Shown here: positions 1 through 9,540 of the stretch, in pieces | How the letters are laid out: every line of letters starts with the position of its first letter | Numbering within the stretch: the first letter of the stretch is position 1 | IMG/VR virus record: IMGVR_UViG_3300044825_001809 | Coordinates: 1-28,218 of that record | Source: a virus | Strand: one strand, 5' to 3' | DNA: 28,218 nucleotides | Made by a program: the position numbers and the translations under genes | Notes under the pieces: model-generated | The model's input: the letters and a program-made list of their open reading frames with translations, nothing else | Told to the model about the DNA's origin: nothing | The model's database searches: none

Positions 1-2
1 CT

Positions 3-2588
3 GAGATCAGGGCGAACCAACAGCTTTCGGCTGCGCAGAAACAGCAAGCGGAGGCTGCTTGGATACAGCAAGTCCAGCAAGGTATGCAAGCCATCAAGGC
101 GAACCAAGTTGGCAAAGCGACGCAGCAGCAGCAAGCAATGGACGCTTGGGTCGCTCAATCGGTGCAAGAAGCTAAAATGGCTTCGTTAATGAAGCAAGAA
201 GCCGAAGATAAACTAGTTGCACAGATGCGCCAAGTAATTGCCGAGGAGAGAAAAAAAAAAGGCCCGGTAGTTAGAGCCGCACAATCCGGCCATTTAAATA
301 CTGGGGCTTTATTAGATTTACCCGGCGCGATAGCCAAGTCGGCAACGGAATGGGTTGCTAATCATATGCCACTGGTCCCTCTTGCTACGCGAGCGTTCAT
401 GGACTCGGCACATGTGCTAGGTGACGACGCTATTCAAGCCGCAGCCGTAGCTATGGGTAATGATAGCCTATTACGCCCAGAACTTATGACTGTCTTAGCG
501 CATATGGAGGACAAGATAGGCTCTAAAATTAAAGGCACCCCTGTAGATGCCGCAGTTAAAAAAGCTTTAATGGAAAATGAAGTAGGCACCCTTCATCGAG
601 GCCAAGTTGATCTTGCTGTTCAATATGGTATTCCTGATGATGTAGCGGCTTATGTAAAAGAACTTGATGTTTTGCGTGAAACATTACCGACTGTTATAGG
701 GTTTAAAGGAAACAAAAATTACTACGCTCAGGAGTATGCAAATACTGAGAACCTACCGTTTGTAATCGACCCAAAGACAGGTGCTGTAGTAACATCGCCT
801 AAAGAAAGCGCTATTAAATCCAGTGCGTTTTTTAAACGCGGCGCCCCGAAGGCAGCTCGCGCTAACGAGACTGCTGGCGAATCCATGCTAAAGCACATCG
901 ACCGCCTAATTCGCCAAGCATCGTTCGCCCCCGTTGAGTGGGACGGCGCTAAATACGTGCTGCGCCCAGATGCCCCTATCAATAAAGTGCTCCCGCTTTT
1001 ACAATCCGAAAACCCCAGCCTTCGCCAAGCAGCGGAAACAATGGTGGATGTGGGGCTTGGTAACCCTATGGATGTCGGGACACGGGAACTTTTACGCGCG
1101 TCCGCGCGATGGCAAGCTGCTGTGTTGCAAGGCCGAGTCAACGTTGTAGGCAACAACATACCTTTATTTTTTGGAGCCTCAGATTTACCCGTTTCTACAT
1201 TAAGCAAAAGTTTAGTAGGTGTAGGCTTTACTAAAAACGGGCGCCATTTTGCCAATCATATGGCTGGTGTGACAGATGTAGATGCAGCGCAACAAATTGC
1301 GGAACTTTACGGTAAACAATTAACTCGACCAGAGAACCCCATTATTGCGGCAGAAAAATACATACGCGCGGCGTACTTGTACGCCGCTGTAACAGAAGAA
1401 CTAAAAGCGCGCGGTTTAACCTACGAGCAAGTGTTTAAAAAAGGATCGTTAGTACGAAGAGCGCTGCAAGGTGAATCCACGCAACAACTCCGTAACTCTT
1501 ACGCAACTCGTAATGAAATTATGGCTGAAGCGCACCGCAAGTTATCCCAAGTATCTCCGTCGTGGTCGACTTACACAGCCCGCCCAGTAATGCGTACGCC
1601 CGCCGCTGCTGCTTTTCCATTTATGCGCGCAGGGTTAAACGAAGCCGAGCGTGTTTTATGGCTAGCCAAAAATCAAAGAGCAGGGTTGCTGCGCTACATT
1701 GGTTTTAAATACCTTTTTGGGGGCGGACAAGCGTTAGCCGACCCTCGCGTTTACAATACTTTAATCACTACTTTTCCAGATCAAGCAGATAAATTTCAAG
1801 CAATGCGAGATGCCCCCACTCCGGCAAACGCTTTAGACGCAACATGGTTGAATTTTACGGACATCCCGGTTGGCCCACAATTTAACCAACCGCTTATACA
1901 AGCCCCGGGTATGATGACGTGGTTTGATAAAGCAAATACAGCGACCGCAGTGCTGACAGACGAAGACGCAGACTTGGTGCGTAAAATGCAAGCAGGTGTG
2001 CACGCACTAGCTGATCCTGTAGCTTTAACTGCCTCGCTTACACCAGCCGCCGCACCAGCAACGTATTTAATGGCGCGTTTAACAGACGCTGCGGTTGAGA
2101 CACACGGCGCTGGTGGCGTTACTCAGAAACAAGGCTACCCTGTGGTGCGTTCTGGTTTTGACGCTTACGCAAACGTCTTTTTAAAAGGATCTAAACAAAA
2201 ACAAGCCATTGACAATTACACCGCAGACCGTCAAGCTCTTAGTAAGTTGGCTAAAGACCTACCCAAAGAAGATCTCACCGCTAAAGTGCAACAGCTTGCG
2301 GATAAGTACCCAGAGTTAGCCGCCCAAGACGCTAAAGCTAAAGGTGACGCAGTTATATCAGCTTTGGTTAAAGAGTTGCGTAAAGGTAAAGTAAAAGGCG
2401 ATAACGCATTGCCGTCTAAAAAATTGGTGCAAGAAGCCAAAAACTACTATACTAAGATGCAAACAACCGAAGACCCCGGACAACGGCAGCAGGTACAATC
2501 GCAATATGAGCGTTTAAAACAACGCATCAAAGACAAGTACCCTAAGTACAATGAGAACAAGTTAAAAACGCGGATAAAGGGCGACTAA
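3..2588 (+). CDS. Large putative virion-internal/ejection protein, 5' end missing
   Basis: The frame is open to the first bases of the window, so the gene begins upstream and the first internal ATG (84) is not its start; at least 861 residues are visible. The N-terminal part is Gln/Ala-rich and predicted coiled coil, with a degenerate 29-residue repeat (IRANQ at base 6, IKANQ at base 93). The middle has mixed helical segments with hydrophobic stretches, and the last ~170 residues are Lys/Gln-rich and highly charged (ending KTRIKGD). No catalytic motif was recognised. It ends with TAATG, coupling it to the portal gene. A large helical protein next to the portal suggests a virion or DNA-ejection protein, by position and composition only. 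Confidence 0.6.
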   Translation, partial: EIRANQQLSAAQKQQAEAAWIQQVQQGMQAIKANQVGKATQQQQAMDAWVAQSVQEAKMASLMKQEAEDKLVAQMRQVIAEERKKKGPVVRAAQSGHLNTGALLDLPGAIAKSATEWVANHMPLVPLATRAFMDSAHVLGDDAIQAAAVAMGNDSLLRPELMTVLAHMEDKIGSKIKGTPVDAAVKKALMENEVGTLHRGQVDLAVQYGIPDDVAAYVKELDVLRETLPTVIGFKGNKNYYAQEYANTENLPFVIDPKTGAVVTSPKESAIKSSAFFKRGAPKAARANETAGESMLKHIDRLIRQASFAPVEWDGAKYVLRPDAPINKVLPLLQSENPSLRQAAETMVDVGLGNPMDVGTRELLRASARWQAAVLQGRVNVVGNNIPLFFGASDLPVSTLSKSLVGVGFTKNGRHFANHMAGVTDVDAAQQIAELYGKQLTRPENPIIAAEKYIRAAYLYAAVTEELKARGLTYEQVFKKGSLVRRALQGESTQQLRNSYATRNEIMAEAHRKLSQVSPSWSTYTARPVMRTPAAAAFPFMRAGLNEAERVLWLAKNQRAGLLRYIGFKYLFGGGQALADPRVYNTLITTFPDQADKFQAMRDAPTPANALDATWLNFTDIPVGPQFNQPLIQAPGMMTWFDKANTATAVLTDEDADLVRKMQAGVHALADPVALTASLTPAAAPATYLMARLTDAAVETHGAGGVTQKQGYPVVRSGFDAYANVFLKGSKQKQAIDNYTADRQALSKLAKDLPKEDLTAKVQQLADKYPELAAQDAKAKGDAVISALVKELRKGKVKGDNALPSKKLVQEAKNYYTKMQTTEDPGQRQQVQSQYERLKQRIKDKYPKYNENKLKTRIKGD

Positions 2589-4522
2589 TGAACGAACTCA
2601 ACTGGAAATCTGTAAAAGCGGTCCAGCTCGCTGACCTGGCAGCAGAACAGGCGGACCGCATCGCCCAGACTATTACGTCGCAGTACTCTACGTGGAAGCA
2701 ACAACGCCGTAGTATTGAAGACCTATGGCAAGAAATCGACCGCCAAGTCAACCAGTTTGACCCTGTGTACAGCCTTCAAGAGCAAGGCGATATCGCGACC
2801 CAGTTTAAAACCCCAACCCGGTTTGGGTCAAAAATTAAAATGACGGACACCTATGCCCATAGAGAAGGGCTCGTAGCCGCAATTATCCAATATCTTATGC
2901 AGAACGACTACGATTTCTTCGATGTCGTCCCGCTCGATGGCCTTGATTCTGACAAAACGTCAGCGGTCAAAGACTACTTAATGTGGGTCTTAGACTCCAT
3001 GAACTTTGAGCAGGATTTTGTACCCTTTTTACGAGACCTCGTACAGTACGGGACCGCTATTGCGTCTTTGGAATGGTGTCGCGAAACCTACCCCCGTTGG
3101 AGAAAAATTCAAGCCTTATCAGAAGGCGGACCTGAAGTTGTATTCCAAGAATACCAAGAGGTGCGCTACGACGCCCCTAAGTTTACTCCGTTAAACCTGT
3201 TATACACAGTCATCGACCCCACCGCTAGAGACGTGCGGACGGCCACGCTCATTTTCCAAAAACCAGTGCCTAAAGAAGAAATTATGGCGAACCCTGCGTA
3301 TACCGTAACTTGGGAAGCTGTTAATGCCGCCCCCTCGTTTGCGAGCAATACGGAGTCTAATCGCGAACAAATTAAAGAAGAAACACGCCGCAACTACCAA
3401 TTCTCCATGTCTGAGTACGGCGACAAAGTGCAAGTGTACGAAGCGTGGGGTGATTTTGTAGACGGGCAAACCGTTTACAAAAACTACGTGGCAGAAGTAA
3501 TGAACAATAAGCTCATCCGCTTTGAGCCAAACCCATACTCCATGTCGAGTAAGCCGTTTGTCATCGCCCGCTACACCACTGAAACCAACCGTATCTACGG
3601 GCACACCCCCTTAAGCTCCATTACCGGCATTCAAGCGGCTAAAGATACCGTATTGAACCAATACATCGACGGCTGGTCTATGGAGAATAACCGGCCTTGG
3701 GAATTGGTGACACAAAACCTAGTGTCTTTTGCTAAGAACGGTAAGAAGACACTCCCCCCAATGTCCGCAGATACCGTTATCCATGTGCGCCAACCCGGAA
3801 CGTTACGCCGCGCTGAAGGTAGCTCCAAGCTAACGCATCAAGACCCTACCGCTATTATGGCGCACCTTGAGATGCAGATGGTCCGCGCCACTGGTGATAG
3901 TGAATTAACGTCAGGCGGCAACGCTTCTGAGTACATGAAAACGGGTGTAGCCATGCAAGTGGCGAACGCCGGTAACACACGTTTGAATTTGTACGCTAAA
4001 ACCATTGAAAAGGAAGCCATCACTCCTGTATTAGAGATGCTGGTTGACTTGCTTCGTCAAATGAATACCGAACCCAGAACCTTCCGCCGGAAAGACAACC
4101 CCAACGAAGAGTACGTATTCGACCCTACGTATTTAATGAACGACATCAAGTTCACAATGCGGGGCGCTTCGTACAATATTACAAAACAAGTTCAAGCCAA
4201 CGCATTGCTGCAAACCTTGACAATGGCTGCGCAACAGCCTATGCTACAACAGATTCTAAACTGGCCAGAAGCCCTCAAAGTGGTCTTCGAGAACCAAGGG
4301 GTCCGCAATATAAGCCGCCTGATTCTGCCCCAAGCACAAGCCATGATGCAGCAGGTCAATATGCAGCAACCCACTTTTGCGGACAAGATCAAAGGCTTTT
4401 TTGGCCAGCAAGCATTAAAAGAGGGCGCCAATGCACAACCAGACACATCCGCAGTCGGAGGGTCAACCGTATCTCAAGTTGGAGGTGAAGGCCAAGTCAG
4501 CCCCTTCGCCCCAGTCCAGTGA
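2588..4522 (+). CDS. Portal (head-tail connector) protein
   Basis: 644 residues, within the range of podovirus portals (T7 gp8 is about 536, P22 gp1 about 725). It has a charged helical N-terminus, a central alpha/beta region with repeated aromatic/Asp segments, and a long C-terminal helical part with Gln/Met-rich stretches (about residues 540-600), then a low-complexity Ser/Gly/Gln tail. The ATG overlaps the previous stop (TAATG) and follows AGGGCG at 2578-2583. The dodecameric portal would sit at one capsid vertex and pass DNA. The call rests on general resemblance to podovirus portals plus the order portal–scaffold–capsid downstream. The 3' end overlaps the next gene by 92 bases. Confidence 0.8.
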   Translation: MNELNWKSVKAVQLADLAAEQADRIAQTITSQYSTWKQQRRSIEDLWQEIDRQVNQFDPVYSLQEQGDIATQFKTPTRFGSKIKMTDTYAHREGLVAAIIQYLMQNDYDFFDVVPLDGLDSDKTSAVKDYLMWVLDSMNFEQDFVPFLRDLVQYGTAIASLEWCRETYPRWRKIQALSEGGPEVVFQEYQEVRYDAPKFTPLNLLYTVIDPTARDVRTATLIFQKPVPKEEIMANPAYTVTWEAVNAAPSFASNTESNREQIKEETRRNYQFSMSEYGDKVQVYEAWGDFVDGQTVYKNYVAEVMNNKLIRFEPNPYSMSSKPFVIARYTTETNRIYGHTPLSSITGIQAAKDTVLNQYIDGWSMENNRPWELVTQNLVSFAKNGKKTLPPMSADTVIHVRQPGTLRRAEGSSKLTHQDPTAIMAHLEMQMVRATGDSELTSGGNASEYMKTGVAMQVANAGNTRLNLYAKTIEKEAITPVLEMLVDLLRQMNTEPRTFRRKDNPNEEYVFDPTYLMNDIKFTMRGASYNITKQVQANALLQTLTMAAQQPMLQQILNWPEALKVVFENQGVRNISRLILPQAQAMMQQVNMQQPTFADKIKGFFGQQALKEGANAQPDTSAVGGSTVSQVGGEGQVSPFAPVQ

Positions 4523-4700
4523 AGCTACGGATTACTTAGACCATCTCCTAGCGCTTATCTTCGATCTGAAGACACGCATTTATAACGGCGCCACAGAAAC
4601 CGCTGTTATTATGCAAGTTGGAGCGATTATTAAAGCTGCTGAAGAATACGCAGAGTTACATAGTGAACCAGAGTTAGAACCGTACACGGAGGGCGAATAG
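4431..4700 (+). CDS. Small acidic protein between portal and scaffold
   Basis: 89 residues, not recognised. The ATG follows GAGGGCG (4421-4427) and lies inside the portal gene; its TAG stop overlaps the GTG start of the scaffold gene by one base. Residues 1-30 are polar and probably disordered, 32-65 look helical with Leu/Ile heptad-like spacing, and the C-terminus is strongly acidic (ends EPYTEGE). Position suggests a minor head-assembly factor, but that is inference. It is likely real because of the shared ribosome-binding motif and tight coupling on both sides. Confidence 0.65.
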   Translation: MHNQTHPQSEGQPYLKLEVKAKSAPSPQSSEATDYLDHLLALIFDLKTRIYNGATETAVIMQVGAIIKAAEEYAELHSEPELEPYTEGE

Positions 4701-5539
4701 TGGACCAGAATAATCCTTTTACACAAGATGAAATTGCAGCGATGACCGGAGAAGTAGAATCTCCTATCGTAGAGCAACCGAAGCCAGAAGCATTAACAAA
4801 AGCTGACTTAGAGGCTACACAAGCCGCTACCGAAGCCACTATCAAACAGACGCGCGAAGATCTTTTACGGCAACATCAAGAGCTGTATCGTGTGGTGCAG
4901 CCTAAAGAAGTAAATCAGCCACCACTAGAGACACTCCCTAAGCAAATTAGCATTGACGTGGATTTAGAAACGGATAAACCTTACGTTCCTGTTGACCAAG
5001 TGCAAAAAATTGTGGCTGCGGAACTTAAAAAATTCCAGCAAGAAACAATAGACCCTTTTATCCCCGCTGTCCGCCAAACGCAACAGTCGATGGAGATTGA
5101 AAACGCCACTAAGTTTTTAAAAGCACAAGCCCCCGATTTGGTGGAGCACAACGCGTCAGCCGCTGCGCAGCTATTTTTAGGGCAGCTTTACTCGCCTTTA
5201 AACCCCTATCTAGAAATGGGACCAGAGAAAACGCAATGGGCTATCGAGCAACTTAAGTCAGTGATGCCCACACAAGGGACGCAAGTCAAGCAAGACTTAC
5301 CTATTTCTACTGGAGCGCCACAAGCACTCCCAGCATATAACGCTGTAGGCCGCACACAAGTAGCGCAGCACCCCGGCCAATTTAACTTCCCACCGGGTTC
5401 TAAGATTCCTGTTAAGTTACCGGAGTATGAAGACGTAGACCAGTACATGCAGGCTACAGCCCAGCGCAGTGAGTACATTAAACGTCTAGAAGACTACAAT
5501 AAAAAATACAATATGGGGTGGACAATTACCACCGCGTAA
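4700..5539 (+). CDS. Putative capsid scaffolding protein
   Basis: 279 residues with a GTG start that overlaps the previous stop by one base, preceded by GAGGGCG at 4689-4695. Composition is typical of scaffolds: Gln/Glu/Lys-rich, few aromatics in the N-terminal half, extended helix (about residues 30-65 and 95-140), no Cys. The C-terminal part (about 200-279) is Pro/Tyr-rich and basic near the end (KKYNMGW), fitting the capsid-binding end of a scaffold. Position between portal and major capsid gene is the classical scaffold position. No protease motif was seen, so it is not obviously a fused protease-scaffold. Confidence 0.7.
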   Translation: MDQNNPFTQDEIAAMTGEVESPIVEQPKPEALTKADLEATQAATEATIKQTREDLLRQHQELYRVVQPKEVNQPPLETLPKQISIDVDLETDKPYVPVDQVQKIVAAELKKFQQETIDPFIPAVRQTQQSMEIENATKFLKAQAPDLVEHNASAAAQLFLGQLYSPLNPYLEMGPEKTQWAIEQLKSVMPTQGTQVKQDLPISTGAPQALPAYNAVGRTQVAQHPGQFNFPPGSKIPVKLPEYEDVDQYMQATAQRSEYIKRLEDYNKKYNMGWTITTA

Positions 5540-5559
5540 GTGCCTAAAAAAATATGGTA

Positions 5560-5584
5560 GACTACACTCAATTCCTGTGTAGTC
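5560..5584 (+). promoter_or_regulatory. Hairpin in the leader of the capsid gene
   Basis: A perfect 8-bp inverted repeat GACTACAC / GTGTAGTC (5560-5567 and 5577-5584) with a 9-base loop lies in the 73-base gap before the major capsid gene. It is followed by CCCCG, not by a T-run, so it does not look like an intrinsic terminator. It could be an RNA-processing or mRNA-stabilising hairpin that sets the 5' end of an abundant capsid transcript. That role is inferred. Confidence 0.5.
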
Positions 5585-5612
5585 CCCCGTTATATTTTGA
5601 AAGGTAGTTATT

Positions 5613-6863
5613 ATGCCCGGTGCTGGATCAGGTGGTTTTCAACCCGCTTCTGGTTTTGGTTTAGATCGTACTTACCAAGACGGTATTTTTATCCGCTCGC
5701 AATTCATGAACGAATTGAAAATTGCTGAGCGCGAAAACCAATTAAAAATCTTAGACATGTTCGGTGAGAAATTGCCGCGTGGTTCTAAGAAAGGTACTCG
5801 CTTCATGATCCCCACCCTCAGCAACCCTGCTGTCGGTGACGTGACCGATACCATCACCACTTCTTCGTTCGGCTACCCTGATTATGTAGCTACCGATGCG
5901 CCCTCCATTACCAACACCAACCCCTTCGCTCGTAAGATTGCGGCTGGTACGGCTGTGGTTGGTATCCCCCTACCTCTGCAAAACATCAACGAAGGTCAAA
6001 TCGAGCTGCAAGTAGACCAGTATCGCGGTTGCGCCATGCTGTTTACCAAGCGCTTCTTAGACACCGCCCTCCCTTGGATCTCCGACCCCAACAAAGCCTA
6101 CGGTGCCAAAATCAAATACGCTTTGATGAACGACATCGAAGAATACGCTTGGTTGACTTGGCTGTACACCGGCGCCATCACCACCACTGCTGGTGACTAC
6201 GGAACCGGCACCGCCGCCTTTACGGATGCTATCGGTATCTCCAACCGTACCAACTACGCGTTGACTCGTACTCTAACGTCCATCAACGGCGCTTCCAACT
6301 TGATTACCCCAACCACCACGGGTAACTTGTCGGGTATGTCGAACAGCAGCAACGCTCGCTTCGACCAACAACAAGTACCTCGCTTGTTCGGTTCCGCCAC
6401 TTCAGATCTGACGTTTGACACCCTCAACCGTTTGAACATTCACTTCAACCAACGCAACGTTCCTGTAAACGGCCGCGGTATCCTTTGCGCCCCTAAATCG
6501 TACAGCGACATTGCTTACTTGCCTCAAGTCAGCCACCGCGACTACGGTGCTCAGAATGAAAGTGTGTACAAAAACGCTGACATTTCTGCCCGCGTGCTGA
6601 ACTTTGCTGTTGCTCAAACCAACACCATTCAAGCTGCTGGTTCGAGTTCGGCCATCGAGTACAACATCGCTGGTGTTAAAGGCGGCGGCCAAGGTGAATC
6701 GTCTTTGCTGTATGATATTCAGCAAGAGCCCTCCAACCTTGTTATCGACAACCGCTTGGATAAAGCGGAGCAGTGCTTGATTGTGATGGCTACCACTCGC
6801 TACGGTGCTGTGATTCAACGCCCTGACCACGCTGCGGTACTCCAAGCTCGCGTCTTGTCGTAA
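5613..6863 (+). CDS. Major capsid protein
   Basis: 416 residues, a usual size for HK97-fold capsid proteins. The N-terminal arm is Gly/Phe-rich (MPGAGSGGF), then a charged helix, then beta-rich segments with many Thr, Ser, Asn and Gly, as in a capsid shell domain. It follows the scaffold gene and has its own hairpin leader. Codon choice differs from its neighbours: many C-ending codons (AAC, TAC, ACC, GCC, CGC), which suggests selection for high expression. The ribosome-binding site is weak (AAAGG at 5599-5603). I call it from position, size and composition; no specific family was verified. Confidence 0.8.
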   Translation: MPGAGSGGFQPASGFGLDRTYQDGIFIRSQFMNELKIAERENQLKILDMFGEKLPRGSKKGTRFMIPTLSNPAVGDVTDTITTSSFGYPDYVATDAPSITNTNPFARKIAAGTAVVGIPLPLQNINEGQIELQVDQYRGCAMLFTKRFLDTALPWISDPNKAYGAKIKYALMNDIEEYAWLTWLYTGAITTTAGDYGTGTAAFTDAIGISNRTNYALTRTLTSINGASNLITPTTTGNLSGMSNSSNARFDQQQVPRLFGSATSDLTFDTLNRLNIHFNQRNVPVNGRGILCAPKSYSDIAYLPQVSHRDYGAQNESVYKNADISARVLNFAVAQTNTIQAAGSSSAIEYNIAGVKGGGQGESSLLYDIQQEPSNLVIDNRLDKAEQCLIVMATTRYGAVIQRPDHAAVLQARVLS

Positions 6864-6881
6864 TAGTGGAGGTTTAACATT

Positions 6882-7322
6882 ATGTCTACTGTTGTAATGC
6901 CGCTAACCCAAGTCATTAGCGGAACCATCTCCTCTACTGACACTTCCTACGAGGCATATCAGTCCGAGTTTTGCACGCAGCACATTTTCTCGGTAGCGGT
7001 ATCCTCTCCCAGCTCGTTGTCTGCCGGTATTATGCGTGTTGAGTACTACGACCCCACTGCTAACGCGTGGCAAGTAGCGCCCCAAGAAATCTCGATTCTA
7101 GCTGCTGGCGGTACCGCCCCAAGCGCTATTAACGGGAACACTGCTACCGCTACGTTAATTGTGGGCAGCTTAGTGCAAAACTCTAACGGTATTACCGCTC
7201 TAACCAACACTTTAACCGCCATCTTTGTGTGCAACTTGCGTGGTGTTAAAGTTCGGTTGTTTACTGACGCTACGTCAGGAACCGCCACGTTGGCTGGACG
7301 TTATATCGGAACCTTTATCTAG
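6882..7322 (+). CDS. Putative head decoration or minor virion protein
   Basis: 146 residues following the capsid gene by 18 bases, with GGAGG at 6868-6872. It is rich in Ser, Thr, Ala, Val and Ile and low in Lys, with alternating hydrophobic residues throughout, predicting a beta-sandwich. It starts with the run of small residues MSTVVMPL. Small beta proteins right after the capsid gene are often decoration proteins. I do not recognise the family. Like the capsid gene it uses many C-ending codons. Confidence 0.55.
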   Translation: MSTVVMPLTQVISGTISSTDTSYEAYQSEFCTQHIFSVAVSSPSSLSAGIMRVEYYDPTANAWQVAPQEISILAAGGTAPSAINGNTATATLIVGSLVQNSNGITALTNTLTAIFVCNLRGVKVRLFTDATSGTATLAGRYIGTFI

Positions 7323-7341
7323 GCTAATAAAAGAGGGCGCA

Positions 7342-7689
7342 ATGCAAGTAAACGGTTCAGAGATACCATCTACAGTTCCTTTAGTGAGCCTTGACGCTGA
7401 CCAAAATGGTCGTGTCAAGGCTACACTTGTTCAGGCAACAGAATACCAAAAAGCAGCAGAAGCTGCGTTTCACCGCGACCCAGCCTGTATCGGTGTTGTC
7501 GCCCAGAACCAAGCGGGGCAACGCTGGCGATTGACTTGGCGTCAATACTATCGGATGCTTGGCTTGTTTGAGTCAGGGCGTTTAGTAGAGGTGGATAAAT
7601 GGCGCAACCATCATATCCAAGACCCTAGGAAGTTCGCTCTTGCTGGAGCTGACAACCAATACGAACAGCTATTACGCAATCCAATGTAA
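7342..7689 (+). CDS. Conserved-type virion protein of unknown function
   Basis: 115 residues from the ATG at 7342, chosen because GAGGGCG lies at 7333-7339; an upstream in-frame ATG at 7225 would lie deep inside the previous gene. The protein has an N-terminal extended part and a helical, Arg/Trp/Tyr-rich middle (RWRLTWRQYYRM, about residues 61-72), then a charged C-terminus ending LLRNPM. Its position between capsid/decoration and adaptor genes suggests a head-completion or structural role. No family is recognised. Confidence 0.6.
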   Translation: MQVNGSEIPSTVPLVSLDADQNGRVKATLVQATEYQKAAEAAFHRDPACIGVVAQNQAGQRWRLTWRQYYRMLGLFESGRLVEVDKWRNHHIQDPRKFALAGADNQYEQLLRNPM

Positions 7690-7707
7690 CAGTGGAAAGA
7701 GGGCGCT

Positions 7708-8544
<837 letters not shown>

Positions 8545-9540
8545 TATGCCGTGGGATTATGCGTTTAACACGATTATCCCCACGACCGGTGTTAAAACTT
8601 ACAGCTTAACCCCGCGTGTAACTAATTACCTGCCGCTTACTCGTGGGTGCCAATCCATTGTAGGCAACAACGTAACCATTTCCCGAATGAACGCCGCAGC
8701 GTATGACGGCACTTACAATTTAGACAAAGCTACGGCGACAGGAGCAAGCCCTTATGTCCGTAAAACAACGACCGGAACCGCAGCCGCAGGACGTTACACA
8801 GCCTCCGTATGGTTGCGTGCAGATACTACCAACACACCGGGCACCATCACTTTCACTTTTTCAGACAGCTCTGGCGGCCAGACAGTGTCAACGACCATTG
8901 CCAATTCAGGCAGTCTTCAGCGTTACAGTGTGTCTGGCTATTTTGACGGGTCTGTATCTACACTTCGTGCTGAAATAAGCTGGACGTCCGCTACAGGCGT
9001 TGTCTATTTAGACGGCTGGCAAATTGAAGATAACGATTGGGCGTCAGAAATGATTTCCAACACTACTTCTGGGACGTTTGTACGCACTACCTACGTTGAC
9101 CCCGACCGTTTAATTGCTATAGCCCCCTATAAAAACGGTGAACGCCTCGCTTGGTCTGAAGTTATTCAACCAAACCAGAATATGACTGCGTTTGATATGA
9201 CGGCCTACCCATACCCAAATTTGAAGCAGTACCGCGTCGATGGCCAATACCTTGTGCTAGACAATGTAACCGCAGGTACTACGCTTGTTTATTATGGGCA
9301 CCAAGTGCCTACCATATGGACGTCGGGCGCAGATTTAGTCGATGTACCAGAGCCTTATTATTGGATTCTCATTGAAGGTGCCGTCGCTATTATGAAAATG
9401 AATATTTATGATATCGGCACTAACACGGAATCCAACACCGCATATACACGTTTTCAAGCCAAAGTTGCGGACCTTGCCAACAGCGTAGGCGGCTGGCCCG
9501 GCTGGTCGTTCCAAGAAGTAATCCGACCGGTGATGATGCG

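Noticed and set aside
728-1255. 175-codon - strand frame inside the large virion protein gene
   Set aside because: Antisense shadow with Ser/Arg/Leu-biased composition and no supporting start signal.
6402-6845. 147-codon - strand frame opposite the capsid gene
   Set aside because: It mirrors a strongly biased coding sequence, lacks a ribosome-binding site and context, and reads against the late operon.
7225-7341. Upstream in-frame extension of the 7342 gene to ATG 7225
   Set aside because: The extension lies inside the preceding gene and lacks a ribosome-binding site, while 7342 has the recurrent GAGGGCG motif.
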